Of a stretch of 5,441 nucleotides of DNA, positions 5,159 to 5,441 are shown in pieces. Numbering within the stretch: position 1 is the stretch's first letter; each line of letters starts with the position of its first letter. Both the position numbers and the translations under genes were made by a program. The notes below the pieces were generated by a model. It ran no database searches and was not told the DNA's origin. It saw nothing but the letters and a program-made list of their open reading frames with translations. Source of the stretch: Desulfobacteraceae bacterium (GTDB lineage Bacteria; Desulfobacterota; Desulfobacteria; Desulfobacterales; UBA11574); contig JABMQM010000584.1 in NCBI GenBank assembly GCA_013203195.1, forward strand, positions 1 to 5,441. Direction: 5' to 3'.

Positions 5159-5441
5159 ATAAGAGGGTCCAAGGTCAAGGACGGCGATCCGCCTCAGGCG
5201 GATTAACCACCCCGTACGATCTTCCGGACCTACCCCGATTAAATAGGATGGGGCATTTAATTGGGCAGGCGGGGCAGGCAGGAATACCTGGAGTATTTTG
5301 AGGATAGAGCTAAAGCTCCACTTCGTGCAAAATGTTGAGCCTGACCCCAGAGGAATAGGCTCTGCATTCCACGGGGCAGGCGCCGAAATTGGGCAAAAGG
5401 GGGCGTTTTGAAACGGGCTCGGTCGACAATGAAACAGCACA
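5159..5441. other. Gene-free region with palindromes and short repeats
   Basis: No credible gene was found. The stretch is a patchwork of small palindromes. ATCCGCC (5187-5193) pairs with GGCGGAT (5197-5203). CCCGATTAAAT (5234-5244) pairs with ATTTAATTGGG (5255-5265) with one G-T pair. GAGCT/AGCTC occurs at 5307-5318, and GGAAT/ATTCC at 5352-5370. Direct repeats GGGGCAGGC (5271 and 5373) and AATTGGGCA (5259 and 5387) also occur. GAGCCTGACCCC (5336-5347) recalls REP-like sequence. The promoter for the ATPase probably lies here or further right but could not be picked out. Confidence 0.5.
5187..5203. repeat. 7-bp perfect hairpin upstream of the ABC ATPase
   Basis: ATCCGCC and GGCGGAT flank a TCA loop, about 55 bases upstream of the ATPase start. 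No T-run follows on either strand, so it resembles a dispersed palindrome more than a terminator. Confidence 0.55.

Noticed and set aside
5148..5178. TTGACC ... TAAATT as promoter of the ABC ATPase
   Set aside because: Spacing of 19 bp is long, and transcription would begin within the ribosome binding site, leaving no usable leader.
5129..5440. Minus-strand ORF of about 103 codons whose TGA overlaps the ATPase ATG (ATGA)
   Set aside because: The overlap looks like translational coupling, but the product is proline-rich and unlike any family I know. It runs through several palindromes and open frame continues off the edge. Most likely spurious.

Overview
The window looks like a bacterial chromosome segment from a Gram-negative lineage. 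The genes and the many short palindromic intergenic repeats are most reminiscent of Desulfobacterota (former Deltaproteobacteria). That placement is an inference from style of content: there is no rRNA or other phylogenetic marker here. No tRNA, rRNA, CRISPR array, complete insertion sequence or phage gene was seen.

Layout. On the minus strand at the left edge is a cysteine-cluster protein of the YkgJ type; its 3' end lies outside the window. A 362-base gap (527-888) follows, holding a 163-bp palindromic element (element A, 722-884). Next, on the minus strand, is a THUMP-domain RNA methyltransferase of the RlmL/YpsC group (889-2094). A 297-base divergent intergenic region separates it from a plus-strand pair: a SlyD-type FKBP prolyl isomerase with a cysteine-rich tail (2392-2883) and a 72-residue coiled-coil protein of unknown function (2902-3120). 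A hairpin sits directly after that pair. Two minus-strand genes then encode the parts of one ABC-2 type exporter: the ATPase (4431-5132), transcribed first, and the six-helix permease (3253-4062). They are unusually far apart (368 bp) because a second palindromic element (element B, about 4066-4393) lies between them. The last 309 bases (5133-5441) hold short hairpins and repeats and no convincing gene.

How the genes relate. The ATPase and permease should form one transporter of unknown substrate. The SlyD-like protein is a folding and possibly metal-handling factor. The methyltransferase is a ribosome-modifying enzyme. The genes do not form one pathway.

Most interesting signals. Elements A and B share one architecture: terminal inverted repeats built on GACGCAGA-like units, a T-rich junction, and inner TTTTGCC...GGCAAAA hairpins. 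They appear to be two diverged members of one non-coding repeat family, in one case splitting an ABC operon. Separately, an exact 19-bp sequence carrying a small palindrome and a ribosome binding site occurs upstream of both the ABC ATPase and the cysteine-cluster gene.
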